Positions 1 through 6,070 are shown, counted from the stretch's first letter. The stretch: 6,577 bases of DNA from Mailhella sp. (GCA_017411945.1 JAFQPD010000068.1:1-6577), one strand, 5' to 3'. Program-made: numbers and translations. The notes: generated by a model not told the origin, from the sequence alone.

Positions 1-192
1 CTGGATGGTCATGTGCAGGGAGCCGCTCACCTTGAGGCCCTTGAGGGGCTTTTCGTCGCCGTAGCGTTTGATGAGTTCCATGAGGCCGGGCATTTCGCGT
101 TCGGAAAGCTGCATCTCCTTCTTGCCGAAGTCGGCAAGGCTGAGGTCGGCCACTTTGTTCATGAGGGAAAGATCGAGTTCTTTAGCGGACAT
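1..192 (-). CDS. ahcY: S-adenosylhomocysteine hydrolase, N-terminal part (runs off window)
   Basis: This is the first 64 codons of a gene that continues beyond position 1. The translation begins MSAKELDLSLMNKVADLSLA and continues with the family's typical start: a DFGKKEMQLSEREMPGL stretch (residues 21-37) and KGLKVSGSLHMTIQ (51-64), which leads into the substrate-binding domain. AdoHcyase hydrolyses S-adenosylhomocysteine to homocysteine and adenosine in the cytoplasm, removing the product that inhibits methyltransferases and feeding the methionine cycle. The ATG (190-192) has a good Shine-Dalgarno, GGAGAAG (195-201), two bases upstream of it. The gene lies 35 nt behind the regulator at 228-1157 with no terminator between them, so the two are probably cotranscribed. 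The NAD-binding domain lies outside the window, so an intact C-terminus cannot be confirmed. Confidence 0.93.
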   Translation of the reverse strand, partial: MSAKELDLSLMNKVADLSLADFGKKEMQLSEREMPGLMELIKRYGDEKPLKGLKVSGSLHMTIQ

Positions 193-227
193 AACTTCTC
201 CAGAAAGGTTTTGGGTAGAAAAATGGG

Positions 228-1157
228 TCAGGCCCTGGGGGCCGACTTCTTGGCAAGGATGAGATGCAGGGCGAGGTCCTTCTTCACAGGCTGGCGGCGG
301 TAGTCCGCGATGGTGAGTCCGGCCCGCTCCATGGCGGAGCTCATGTCGTCCAGCGAGAAGCCGAGCCAGCGGTCGCCGTAGCTGGTGCGCATGTTTTCCT
401 GCAGGTGCTGGTCGAAGTCCGTGATCAGCACGAGCCCGCCGGGGTTCAGCACGCGGGCTATTTCGCCCAGCGCCGCCGAGGGGCGGGAAAGATGGTGGAG
501 CACAAGGTTGATGCAGATGAAATCGGCCTCGCCGTCGCGCAGGGGCAGGTGGTCCAGCTCGCCTATGCGCAGGGAAATGCCGTCCATGTGTTCGTCGAAG
601 CGGCGGCGCGCCAGCTCCAGCATGCGGGGCGAACCGTCCACGCCTATGAGTTCGCGGCAGGCTCCGCGCAGATGCTCCAGAACTTCGCCGGTGCCGCAGC
701 CGAGGTCGGCGGCCACGCCGCAGTTGTCGGGCACAGCCTTCAGGATGACTTCAGGCAGGGAGAACTCGCCGAGTATCTCGCGGTTCATCTCGTCCCAGTC
801 GTCGGCTATCTCATTGAAGAACTGCCGCGTCTTCATGGTGCGCTCTTCGATGATGCGGGCGGCGGAGTCGAGGTCGGCGCGGCCGGCTTCGTCGTCGAGC
901 ATATGGGGCATGACGGACTTGAGGAATTCATGCCCCGGGCCTTCCGGCTCGGCGGAGTAGAACACCCACAGGCCGTCGCGGCGGGAGTGGAGCAGGCCGG
1001 CCTCGGTGAGTATCTTGAGGTGCCGTGAGATGCGCGACTGCCCCATGCTCAGAAGGGCGACCAGTTCGTTGACCGAAAGTTCGTAGTGGAAAAGCACCAG
1101 AGCCAGCCGAAGCCGCGTTTCGTCCGCCAGTGCCTTGAGGTAGCGAAGTGCTTTCAT
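228..1157 (-). CDS. sahR: ArsR-type regulator fused to SAM-dependent methyltransferase domain (SahR-like)
   Basis: The 309-residue protein has two parts. Residues 1-70 form an ArsR-type winged helix: an opening LADETRLRLALVL helix, a recognition helix around SMGQSRISRHLKIL (37-50) and a wing near 58-68. There is no ELCVC-type metal site, so metal sensing is unlikely. Residues about 110-260 form a class I SAM methyltransferase fold, with motif I ADLGCGTGEVL (150-160), an acidic residue D174 after the second strand, and LRDGEADFICINLVLHHL (206-223). This architecture directly before ahcY matches SahR of Desulfovibrionales, a repressor of methionine-cycle genes that responds to S-adenosylhomocysteine. 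The likely reading (inference) is that the methyltransferase fold serves as the SAH/SAM sensor; true methylation activity cannot be excluded. The start is ATG 1155-1157 with only a weak upstream GAG. The gene has its own promoter and a probable operator just upstream. Confidence 0.88.
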   Translation of the reverse strand: MKALRYLKALADETRLRLALVLFHYELSVNELVALLSMGQSRISRHLKILTEAGLLHSRRDGLWVFYSAEPEGPGHEFLKSVMPHMLDDEAGRADLDSAARIIEERTMKTRQFFNEIADDWDEMNREILGEFSLPEVILKAVPDNCGVAADLGCGTGEVLEHLRGACRELIGVDGSPRMLELARRRFDEHMDGISLRIGELDHLPLRDGEADFICINLVLHHLSRPSAALGEIARVLNPGGLVLITDFDQHLQENMRTSYGDRWLGFSLDDMSSAMERAGLTIADYRRQPVKKDLALHLILAKKSAPRA

Positions 1158-1184
1158 AGGTTCTCGGAATAGGTAAGTAGCAAA

Positions 1185-1199
1185 ATTGAGCTAATCAAT
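1185..1199. promoter_or_regulatory. Putative SahR operator (15-bp inverted repeat)
   Basis: The minus-strand sequence ATTGATTAGCTCAAT is an inverted repeat with perfect 5-bp arms (ATTGA/TCAAT) around a 5-bp centre. It overlaps the last bases of the -10 box and the predicted start of transcription, where a bound ArsR-type dimer would block RNA polymerase. That it binds the product of the adjacent gene is an inference from position and symmetry; I cannot compare it with a published SahR motif here. Confidence 0.5.
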
Positions 1200-1225
1200 A
1201 TATCAGTCTATCTTTATATAGTCAA
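1197..1225 (-). promoter_or_regulatory. Sigma70-type promoter for sahR-ahcY
   Basis: On the minus strand there is a -35 box TTGACT (1225-1220), a 17-nt spacer and a -10 box TATATT (1202-1197), each matching the consensus at five of six positions. Transcription should start near 1190, giving a leader of about 33 nt before the sahR ATG. The stretch is distinctly AT-rich compared with the GC-rich DNA on either side. Confidence 0.75.
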
Positions 1226-1315
1226 GCTTGCCGTCGGGCGGGGGGCCGGCCGGCCAGGAGAAAAGGGTCTGCGGGAGAGCTATCCGTGAATAAAAGCCGT
1301 AACCTCTGGTTCAAA

Positions 1316-1373
1316 AAGCCTTTTTTCTTCTCCGGCCCGACCGGAGTGCCGCATTTTTTCTTGAGAAAGGCTT
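1316..1373. repeat. Inverted and direct repeats upstream of the acyl-CoA synthetase promoter
   Basis: The 8-bp arms AAGCCTTT (1316-1323) and AAAGGCTT (1366-1373) are perfect inverted repeats. Between them lies a perfect 6-bp hairpin, CTCCGG/CCGGAG (1330-1335 and 1341-1346) with a 5-nt loop. In addition, TTTTTTCTT occurs twice, at 1321-1329 and 1354-1362, exactly 33 bp apart, about three helical turns. The right-hand arm overlaps the -35 box of the promoter at 1361-1389, so this could be a regulator binding region. The DNA at 1226-1315 between the two promoters shows nothing else I can support. Confidence 0.4.
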
Positions 1374-1389
1374 AACAATGACATAGTAT
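1361..1389 (+). promoter_or_regulatory. Predicted sigma70-type promoter for the structured leader / acyl-CoA synthetase
   Basis: There is a -35 box TTGAGA (1361-1366), a 17-nt spacer and a -10 box TAGTAT (1384-1389), matching consensus at five and four of six positions. The predicted start is near 1396, about 190 nt ahead of the synthetase ATG, which leaves a long leader that folds strongly. Confidence 0.5.
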
Positions 1390-1395
1390 CGGGGG

Positions 1396-1560
1396 CTAGG
1401 AGACGGCCCAGAGAGGTTTTCGCATGTTCTTCCAGCCGCGGCGCGTATCTCAATTGCCGAGGCGGGAAGGAGCGGAAAGGGCCATCCGACCGGGGAACTT
1501 TCGTTGAAAGTCTGCTCCCAGAGGGGCGTTGGGCCTTGGCCCGATGCTGCCCCGGTTTTT
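1396..1560 (+). ncRNA. Putative structured leader RNA or small RNA ending in a terminator
   Basis: The segment between the predicted transcription start and a T-tract is full of hairpins. The largest (1429-1469) pairs CTTCC with GGAAG and GCCGCGGC with GCCGAGGC, with two mismatches and a 13-nt loop. A second pairs ACTTTC (1497-1502) with GAAAGT (1506-1511), extended by GGGA/TCCC (1493-1496 and 1516-1519) across a 4-nt bulge. A third is an intrinsic terminator (1523-1560). Other pairings compete: GGGGC at 1392-1396 could pair with the terminator's GCCCC (1549-1553), and GGCCC (1405-1409) could pair with GGGCC (1479-1483 or 1531-1535). It could be a transcription attenuator for the downstream gene or an independent RNA of about 165 nt. 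I do not recognise a known riboswitch, SRP RNA, RNase P or 6S consensus. A possible 27-codon arginine-rich leader ORF (1424-1507, preceded by GAGAGG) lies inside. Confidence 0.45.
1523..1560 (+). terminator. Intrinsic terminator 15 nt before the acyl-CoA synthetase RBS
   Basis: The inner stem pairs CGTTGGGC (1527-1534) with GCCCGATG (1539-1546) around a CTTG loop, including two G-T pairs. GGGG (1523-1526) pairs with CCCC (1550-1553) outside a 3-nt bulge. Two G residues and TTTTT (1556-1560) follow. The T-run is on the plus strand only, so it acts on rightward transcription. Its place ahead of the gene rather than behind one suggests attenuation or the end of a separate RNA. Confidence 0.65.
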
Positions 1561-1586
1561 CCGCGTACTTATGCAAAGGAACGGAT

Positions 1587-3236
1587 ATGTCAGATTTTAC
1601 CCTTCAGGAACGTACGCTCGGTCAGATGCTGGATGAGACCGTAGCCCGTTTTCCTGACCGAGAGGCCCTCATCTATGTGGGCCACGATTTCCGGCAGACG
1701 TGGAGCGAGTTTGCCGCCACTGTCGACAGGATTGCACGAGGCCTGATGGCACTGGGCATAGAGCCCGGTGAAAAGATCGCGCTCTGGGCCACCAACGTGC
1801 CGTACTGGGTGTGCATGATGTTCGCCACCGCCCGTATCGGCGCCACGCTCGTGGCCGTGAACACCAATTACCGCGACAGCGAACTGGAATATCTCATCCG
1901 CCAGTCGGAGTGTGAAAATTTCTGCTGCATCGACGGCTTCCTCGACTACGACTACGTGGCCGCGCTCTATCGCGTCATTCCCGGCCTGGAAGAGGCGGCG
2001 CCCGGCGAACTGCATTGCGACAAGTTCCCCCATCTGCGCCGCGTCATGAGCCTGCGGAACATGCCTCATCCGGGCATCATCACCATGGGCGACATACTCG
2101 CCCGCGCTGGCGAGGTTTCCGTGGAGGACTACAAGGCCCGCGAAGCCCAGGTGAAGCCGCACGACGTGGTGAACATGCAGTACACCTCCGGCACTACCGG
2201 CTTCCCCAAGGGCGTCATGCTTTCCCATGTGGGCATAGGCAACAACGGCCGCGCCGTGGCCGAACGCCAGGAGATGACCGAGCAGGACAAGCTGGTCATC
2301 CCTCTGCCGCTGTTCCACTGCATGGGCTGCGTGCTGGGCGTGCTGGGCTGCGTATCCAGCGGCGCCGCCATGGTCATACTCGAGTCCTTCTCGCCGGAGC
2401 GCGTGATGGGAGCCATACAGGACGAGAAGTGCACAGGCATCTACGGCGTGCCTTCTACCTATATATCCATCCTCGGGCATCGCCGTTTCAGCCAGTACGA
2501 TTTCTCCTCCCTTCGCTTCGGCCTCATGTCGGGCTCTGTCTGCCCTGAGCCGCTGGTGCGCGAGGTGATGGAGCGCATGGGCATGAAGGCCATAGTCATC
2601 CCCTACGGCCAGACCGAGACTTCCCCCGCCATCACCATGACCGGCATGGCGGAAAGTGAGGAGCATCGCTTCCGCTCCGTCGGGCGAGTGCTCGGCGGCA
2701 TCGAAATGGAACTGCGGGACCCTGTCACTCGCAAGCCCGTTGCTCCGGGAGAACAGGGCGAGATATGCACCCGCGGCTACCATGTGATGAAGGGCTATTT
2801 CAATATGCCCGAAGCCACGGCCGAGACTGTCGACTCCGAGGGCTGGCTCCGTACCGGGGACCTCGGCACTGTGGACGAGGAAGGCTACCTGCGCATCACC
2901 GGCCGCATCAAGGATATGATAGTGCGAGGCGGCGAGAACATCTACCCCCGCGAGATAGAGGAATTTCTGCTGGGGATGCCCTCCGTGCGCGACGTGCAGG
3001 TGCTGGGCATACCCTCGCACCGCTACGGCGAAGAGATAGCCGCCTTCATCATGGTGCATGAGGGGGCCGCCCTGAAGCCTGAAGACGTGCGAGAATTCTG
3101 CCGCGGCCGCATAGCCTGGCATAAGATCCCCCGCTATGTTGCAGTAGTGGACGACTTCCCCCGCACCGGCAACGGCAAGGTGCAGAAGTTCAAGCTGCGC
3201 GAAATGTCCAAGGAGCTGTTCCCCAATGTCAAATAA
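1587..3236 (+). CDS. Acyl-CoA synthetase (AMP-forming), ACSF2/medium-chain-like
   Basis: The 549-residue enzyme belongs to the ANL adenylating superfamily, which activates a carboxylic acid with ATP to an acyl-adenylate and transfers it to CoA. All core motifs are visible: the phosphate-binding loop YTSGTTGFPKGV (199-210), YGQTE (340-344), TGD (423-425), the hinge region GRIKDMIVRGGENIYP (439-454) and the C-terminal catalytic lysine in RTGNGKVQKFKLRE (K531). Length and the closing PRTGNGKVQKF resemble the FadD/ACSF2 group of fatty acyl-CoA ligases; the exact acid cannot be read from sequence. An in-frame ATG at 1536 would add 17 residues but lies inside the terminator hairpin region and lacks a Shine-Dalgarno; ATG 1587 is preceded by AAAGGA (1575-1580) at 6 nt. 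It has no signal peptide and should be cytoplasmic. The 3' end overlaps the next gene by 11 bp. Expression may be limited by the upstream terminator. Confidence 0.93.
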   Translation: MSDFTLQERTLGQMLDETVARFPDREALIYVGHDFRQTWSEFAATVDRIARGLMALGIEPGEKIALWATNVPYWVCMMFATARIGATLVAVNTNYRDSELEYLIRQSECENFCCIDGFLDYDYVAALYRVIPGLEEAAPGELHCDKFPHLRRVMSLRNMPHPGIITMGDILARAGEVSVEDYKAREAQVKPHDVVNMQYTSGTTGFPKGVMLSHVGIGNNGRAVAERQEMTEQDKLVIPLPLFHCMGCVLGVLGCVSSGAAMVILESFSPERVMGAIQDEKCTGIYGVPSTYISILGHRRFSQYDFSSLRFGLMSGSVCPEPLVREVMERMGMKAIVIPYGQTETSPAITMTGMAESEEHRFRSVGRVLGGIEMELRDPVTRKPVAPGEQGEICTRGYHVMKGYFNMPEATAETVDSEGWLRTGDLGTVDEEGYLRITGRIKDMIVRGGENIYPREIEEFLLGMPSVRDVQVLGIPSHRYGEEIAAFIMVHEGAALKPEDVREFCRGRIAWHKIPRYVAVVDDFPRTGNGKVQKFKLREMSKELFPNVK

Positions 3237-4161
3237 GCCCATGGTCGTCTATCTTGCGGCGCGCGGATTCGAGCGCGACCTTTTGGACGAACTGGCCCTG
3301 AACGGCGTGCATGTGCGCGAAGTGAAGGAACGCCTCGTGCTGGCGGACGGCCTGTTCCGCTCCGCATGGGCGCAGAATATCTGGCTCGAGCCTTTCTTCC
3401 AGCCCATAGCCTCTGTGGGCGAAGCTGTGCGCACCCTGAAGTCCATACAGCGCAACTGGAAGCTCCATTCTGTGGACTTCCACCGCCGTGCTGCCCTCAT
3501 CGAAGAGCAGCTGCCTCCGGTGAAGGCGAAGCCTCTCGCCTTCGGCGCTCCTGCTCCCACATCCCCTCTGGGGTCATGGACGCTGTGGGACCGCGATACC
3601 CTGCTTGTGTCCGCCAAGTGCAGTTCCGCCTTTGCCGACGGCGAGGTGAACTTCGAGGAAGACAAGCTGAACCCGCCGAGCCGCGCCTACCTCAAGCTCT
3701 GGGAGACCTTCACCCTTCTGGGGCAGGGGCCGAAGCCTGGCGAGCTCTGCCTCGACCTTGGTGCGGCTCCCGGCGGCTGGACGTGGGTGCTCGCCAGCAT
3801 GGGCGCACGGGTCTACAGTATCGACAAAGCCCCTCTCGATGCGAAAGTGGCCGCCATGCCCGGCGTGGATCATCACATCGGCTCCGGCTTCGGGCTCGAG
3901 CCGAAGGACACCGGCCGCGTAGACTGGCTCTTCTCCGACATGGCCTGCTACCCCGAACGCCTGCTCGGCACGGTGAAGCACTGGATGGAAGCCGACGCCG
4001 CTGAGAACTTCGTATGCACCCTCAAGCTTCAGGGCGCGACCGACCATGCCATCGTGCAGGCTTTCCGTGAAATCCCCGGCTCAGAGGTCATCCACCTTTC
4101 CTGCAACAAGCACGAACTGACATGGATCAATCTTAGTGAACGCCGCAGGAGAGCCGCGTAG
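3226..4161 (+). CDS. rlmM: RlmM-family 23S rRNA 2'-O-ribose methyltransferase
   Basis: The 311-residue protein carries an FtsJ-type Rossmann methyltransferase in its C-terminal half. The SAM-binding motif is CLDLGAAPGGWTWVLA (175-190), followed by VYSID with acidic D200. The sequence PPSRAYLKLWETF (150-162) ahead of it is characteristic of RlmM (YgdE). K157, D238, K267 and E297 are placed as the K-D-K-E tetrad of ribose 2'-O-methyltransferases. In E. coli RlmM methylates C2498 of 23S rRNA; the same target here is an inference. The N-terminal ~140 residues are weakly similar by eye, and the protein is about 50 residues shorter than E. coli RlmM, so the THUMP-containing part may be reduced. ATG 3226 is chosen because AAGGAG (3210-3215) sits 10 nt upstream; Met6 would be too far away. 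The start lies inside the end of the acyl-CoA synthetase gene, implying translational coupling. Confidence 0.83.
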   Translation: MSNKPMVVYLAARGFERDLLDELALNGVHVREVKERLVLADGLFRSAWAQNIWLEPFFQPIASVGEAVRTLKSIQRNWKLHSVDFHRRAALIEEQLPPVKAKPLAFGAPAPTSPLGSWTLWDRDTLLVSAKCSSAFADGEVNFEEDKLNPPSRAYLKLWETFTLLGQGPKPGELCLDLGAAPGGWTWVLASMGARVYSIDKAPLDAKVAAMPGVDHHIGSGFGLEPKDTGRVDWLFSDMACYPERLLGTVKHWMEADAAENFVCTLKLQGATDHAIVQAFREIPGSEVIHLSCNKHELTWINLSERRRRAA

Positions 4162-4213
4162 CTCCGAAGCATTGCGGCACATGGCTTTGCGGGGATTTTC
4201 AGCTCTAAAAACT

Positions 4214-4234
4214 GTCGACAATGACTTGTTCGAC
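4214..4234. repeat. Imperfect inverted repeat behind rlmM
   Basis: GTCGACAA pairs with TTG-T-TCGAC, giving eight base pairs with one bulged T and a TGAC loop. No T-run follows, so it is a poor intrinsic terminator; it could be an operator ahead of hup or a weak transcript end for the acyl-CoA synthetase-rlmM pair. Confidence 0.3.
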
Positions 4235-4243
4235 CAGTATAAC

Positions 4244-4309
4244 TTCACCATAAATTTTTGATTTCTTTATTATAGCTAGCTTGACATGATGGGGTTCTCA
4301 TTCTACTGA
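4244..4309 (+). promoter_or_regulatory. Promoter region of hup (two candidates)
   Basis: This AT-rich stretch offers two choices. One is TTCACC (4244-4249), an 18-nt spacer and a good -10 TATTAT (4268-4273). The other has a perfect -35 TTGACA (4281-4286) but only poor -10 boxes: TCTACT (4302-4307) at 15 nt, or TACTGA (4304-4309) at 17 nt. Either gives a leader of roughly 40 to 75 nt before the hup ATG. Confidence 0.5.
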
Positions 4310-4355
4310 AAAAGGGCTTCCACAACGGAGCTAATAACTTTTTGGGAGAGAGAAC

Positions 4356-4631
4356 ATGACGAAAGCTGAATTGGTCGAAAAGATCTACGCCAAGAGCGGC
4401 CTTGAAACCAAAGTCAAATCCGAAAAAGCTCTTGATGCTGTCATTTCGGCCATCACGGAATGCCTTGCTTCCGGCGACTCCATCACCCTGATGGGCTTCG
4501 GCAGCTTCAAGGTCGTGAAGCGTGCCCCTCGCACCGGCCGCAACCCCCGCACCAACGAAAAGATCGAGATCCCTTCCTGCTCTGTCGTGAAGTTCCTTCC
4601 CGGCAAGGCTCTCAAGGATGCCGTGAAGTAA
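4356..4631 (+). CDS. hup: HU family DNA-binding protein
   Basis: The 91-residue protein has the normal length and layout of HU: two N-terminal helices starting MTKAELVEKIYAKSGL, then the dimer saddle and the DNA-binding arm. The family signature GFGSFKVVKRAPRTGRNPRT occupies residues 47-66, with the DNA-intercalating proline at P64. HU binds and bends DNA without sequence specificity as a dimer in the nucleoid. The arm reads NEKIEI where many HU proteins have GKEIxI, a small variation, and cysteines occur at 36 and 75. ATG 4356 has GGGAGAG (4344-4350) upstream at a good distance. It appears to be a single-gene transcript with its own promoter and a strong terminator 20 nt after the stop codon. 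IHF is a less likely alternative, because the sequence reads as a homodimeric HU. Confidence 0.95.
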   Translation: MTKAELVEKIYAKSGLETKVKSEKALDAVISAITECLASGDSITLMGFGSFKVVKRAPRTGRNPRTNEKIEIPSCSVVKFLPGKALKDAVK

Positions 4632-4650
4632 TCAGCCTTTCCATGGACTG

Positions 4651-4686
4651 AAAACGGGCCGCTGACATATGTCGGCGGCCCGTTTT
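4651..4686. terminator. Bidirectional intrinsic terminator between hup and the MATE gene
   Basis: A perfect 12-bp stem, AAAACGGGCCGC (4651-4662) with GCGGCCCGTTTT (4675-4686), closes a 12-nt loop that itself contains the palindrome GACATATGTC. Four T residues end the stem on both strands, so it can serve hup from the left and the MATE gene, whose stop codon is 11 nt away, from the right. Confidence 0.88.
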
Positions 4687-4696
4687 GCGTATCCGG

Positions 4697-6064
4697 CTAT
4701 TTTCCTATCTTCCGCTTCATGGCTTCCAGAGGCAGGGCCTCCAGATGGCGGACTCGGAGTATGTAGAGCAGGCCGGCTATGGAAAGGCCGAAGTTCAGCG
4801 CGATCCAGAAGCCCAGAACGCCCAGAGGTTCAGGCCAGAGCAGGTCCGTCATGCAGAGCACCCATCCCAGCGGCAGGCTTATCACCCAGTAGGCGAGGAA
4901 GGAGATGAGGAATATGGCGCGGGTGTCGTTCCAGCCGCGGAGGGCGCAGAGGGTATTGGTCTGTACTCCGTCCGGGAACTGGTAGAAGACCTCGCAGAGC
5001 AGGAGCAGGCCTGCCATCTGTATGACGGCAGGATCGCTGTTGTACAGAGCGGCCAGGTGGAAGCGGGAGAAGTAGATGACGACGGACAGCACGCAGGAGA
5101 GGCAGAGCGTCATGAACAGAGCCGTGCGCCGTGCGTTCCTTGCCCCATGCATATCGCCTGCGCCGAGAAGCGTGCCCACGCGGATGGTCGATGCCGAACC
5201 GATGGAGAAGGGGCACATCCAGAGGAATGCGCTCACGTTCATGGCTATCTGGTTGCCGGCCACGGTCACGACGCCCAGAGGAGCGACCAGCAGGGCGATG
5301 AGCGCGAAGGCCGCGCATTCATTGAGCATGGTGAAAGCCCCGGGCAGGCCGATGCGCGCCACGCGAGCCAGAACGGCCATGCGGGGCGATTCCATGCGCA
5401 GTGCGCGGCTGTCCGTGCGCCGCACGAAGAATACGAGAGAGGCCGCCATGAAGCAGAACAGTATGGCCGTGGCCACGCCGCAGCCTGCCGCGCCCATGGC
5501 CGGGAGCCCGAACTTGCCGAAAACGAAGATGATGTTCAGCGGTATGTTCAGCGCAAGCCCTATGAAGCCCGCCACCATGGCCGGGCGCGTCTGCCCGTGG
5601 CCTTCAAGGAAGCATCGCTGCACGCAGAAGAACATGAGCGCGGGCACGCCCCAGAGTATGGCGAACAGGTATTCCGATGTCTTCCGCGCCATGACGGCGT
5701 CCATGGTGCCCCATGAGGGCAGGGTATGGGCAATGGCACTGAACAGAGCCATGAGCAGGGCCGAGATGACAGCGGCCAGCCAGAGCCCCTGCCGCAGGAA
5801 ATGTGCGCTCTGCTTCCTGTCGCCTGCGCCGATGGACTGCGCCACCAGAGGCGTGAGGGCCATGATGAGGCCCTGTCCGAACATGATGCCGGGTATCCAG
5901 AAGGACGTGGCCACGGCTACGGCCGCCATGTCCACGGCGGAGGACTGGCCGGCGACCACGGTGTCCACGAAGGACATGGCGATCTGCGCTATCTGCCCGA
6001 GATAGACAGGTATGGCGAGGGCAATAAGGTTCCGCGCTTCTGCGACGCTGAATTTCCTGAACAT
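4697..6064 (-). CDS. norM: NorM-type MATE multidrug efflux transporter
   Basis: The 455-residue inner-membrane protein has about 12 hydrophobic segments in two similar halves, the normal size for MATE exporters, which expel cationic drugs in exchange for Na+ or H+. It follows the NorM subfamily closely: MSFVDTVVAGQSSAVDMAAVAVA (30-52, written here as key residues D34 and D45), GFIGLALNIPLNIIFVFGKFG (166-186), GCGVATAI (194-201), ALLVAPLG (257-264) and an acidic site in FPDGVQ (363-368). D34, E249 and D365 appear to correspond to the three acidic residues known to matter in Vibrio cholerae NorM (D36, E255, D371), so the pump looks functional. ATG 6062-6064 follows a near-perfect Shine-Dalgarno, GAGGAGG (6071-6077), at 6 nt. 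That site is locked in a hairpin. The substrate cannot be told from sequence, and no regulator gene is adjacent. Confidence 0.92.
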   Translation of the reverse strand: MFRKFSVAEARNLIALAIPVYLGQIAQIAMSFVDTVVAGQSSAVDMAAVAVATSFWIPGIMFGQGLIMALTPLVAQSIGAGDRKQSAHFLRQGLWLAAVISALLMALFSAIAHTLPSWGTMDAVMARKTSEYLFAILWGVPALMFFCVQRCFLEGHGQTRPAMVAGFIGLALNIPLNIIFVFGKFGLPAMGAAGCGVATAILFCFMAASLVFFVRRTDSRALRMESPRMAVLARVARIGLPGAFTMLNECAAFALIALLVAPLGVVTVAGNQIAMNVSAFLWMCPFSIGSASTIRVGTLLGAGDMHGARNARRTALFMTLCLSCVLSVVIYFSRFHLAALYNSDPAVIQMAGLLLLCEVFYQFPDGVQTNTLCALRGWNDTRAIFLISFLAYWVISLPLGWVLCMTDLLWPEPLGVLGFWIALNFGLSIAGLLYILRVRHLEALPLEAMKRKIGK

Positions 6065-6070
6065 GAAGAG

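Noticed and set aside
193..227. A SAH riboswitch ahead of ahcY
   Set aside because: The gap after sahR is only 35 nt and holds just the RBS; there is no room for the aptamer, and regulation is better explained by the SahR-type repressor.
264..1028. 254-codon plus-strand ORF opposite sahR
   Set aside because: It is a mirror frame of the well-supported regulator gene, with His/Ala/Val-rich composition typical of antisense frames in GC-rich DNA.
1244..1255. GGCCGGCCGGCC 12-bp palindrome
   Set aside because: Simple GC-rich repetition without placement relative to a promoter or gene that would suggest function.
1330..1359. CTCCGG/CCGGAG hairpin followed by a T-run as a plus-strand terminator
   Set aside because: The T-run begins seven bases after the stem, too far for a normal intrinsic terminator, and no plus-strand gene ends before it in this window.
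1396..1560. Identity as SRP RNA, RNase P RNA or 6S RNA
   Set aside because: The SRP loop GGTCAGG/GGAAGGAAGCAG and RNase P conserved cores are absent, and the long single hairpin with central bubble typical of 6S cannot be drawn convincingly by eye.
1280..1576. 98-codon minus-strand ORF in the gap between sahR and the acyl-CoA synthetase
   Set aside because: The translation is low-complexity, Arg/Pro/Ser-rich and resembles no family, has no convincing RBS, and lies opposite the structured leader and terminator.
1536..1586. Earlier in-frame ATG for the acyl-CoA synthetase
   Set aside because: It lies inside the terminator hairpin, has no Shine-Dalgarno, and adds residues not seen in the family; ATG 1587 has AAAGGA at 6 nt.
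1590..3242. 550-codon minus-strand ORF opposite the acyl-CoA synthetase
   Set aside because: It is long only because stop codons are rare opposite GC-biased codons; no domain is visible and the plus strand encodes every expected ligase motif.
4685..5716. 343-codon plus-strand ORF opposite the MATE gene
   Set aside because: Glu/His/Gly-rich with no hydrophobic core, running antisense to a clear NorM-type transporter and starting inside the shared terminator zone.
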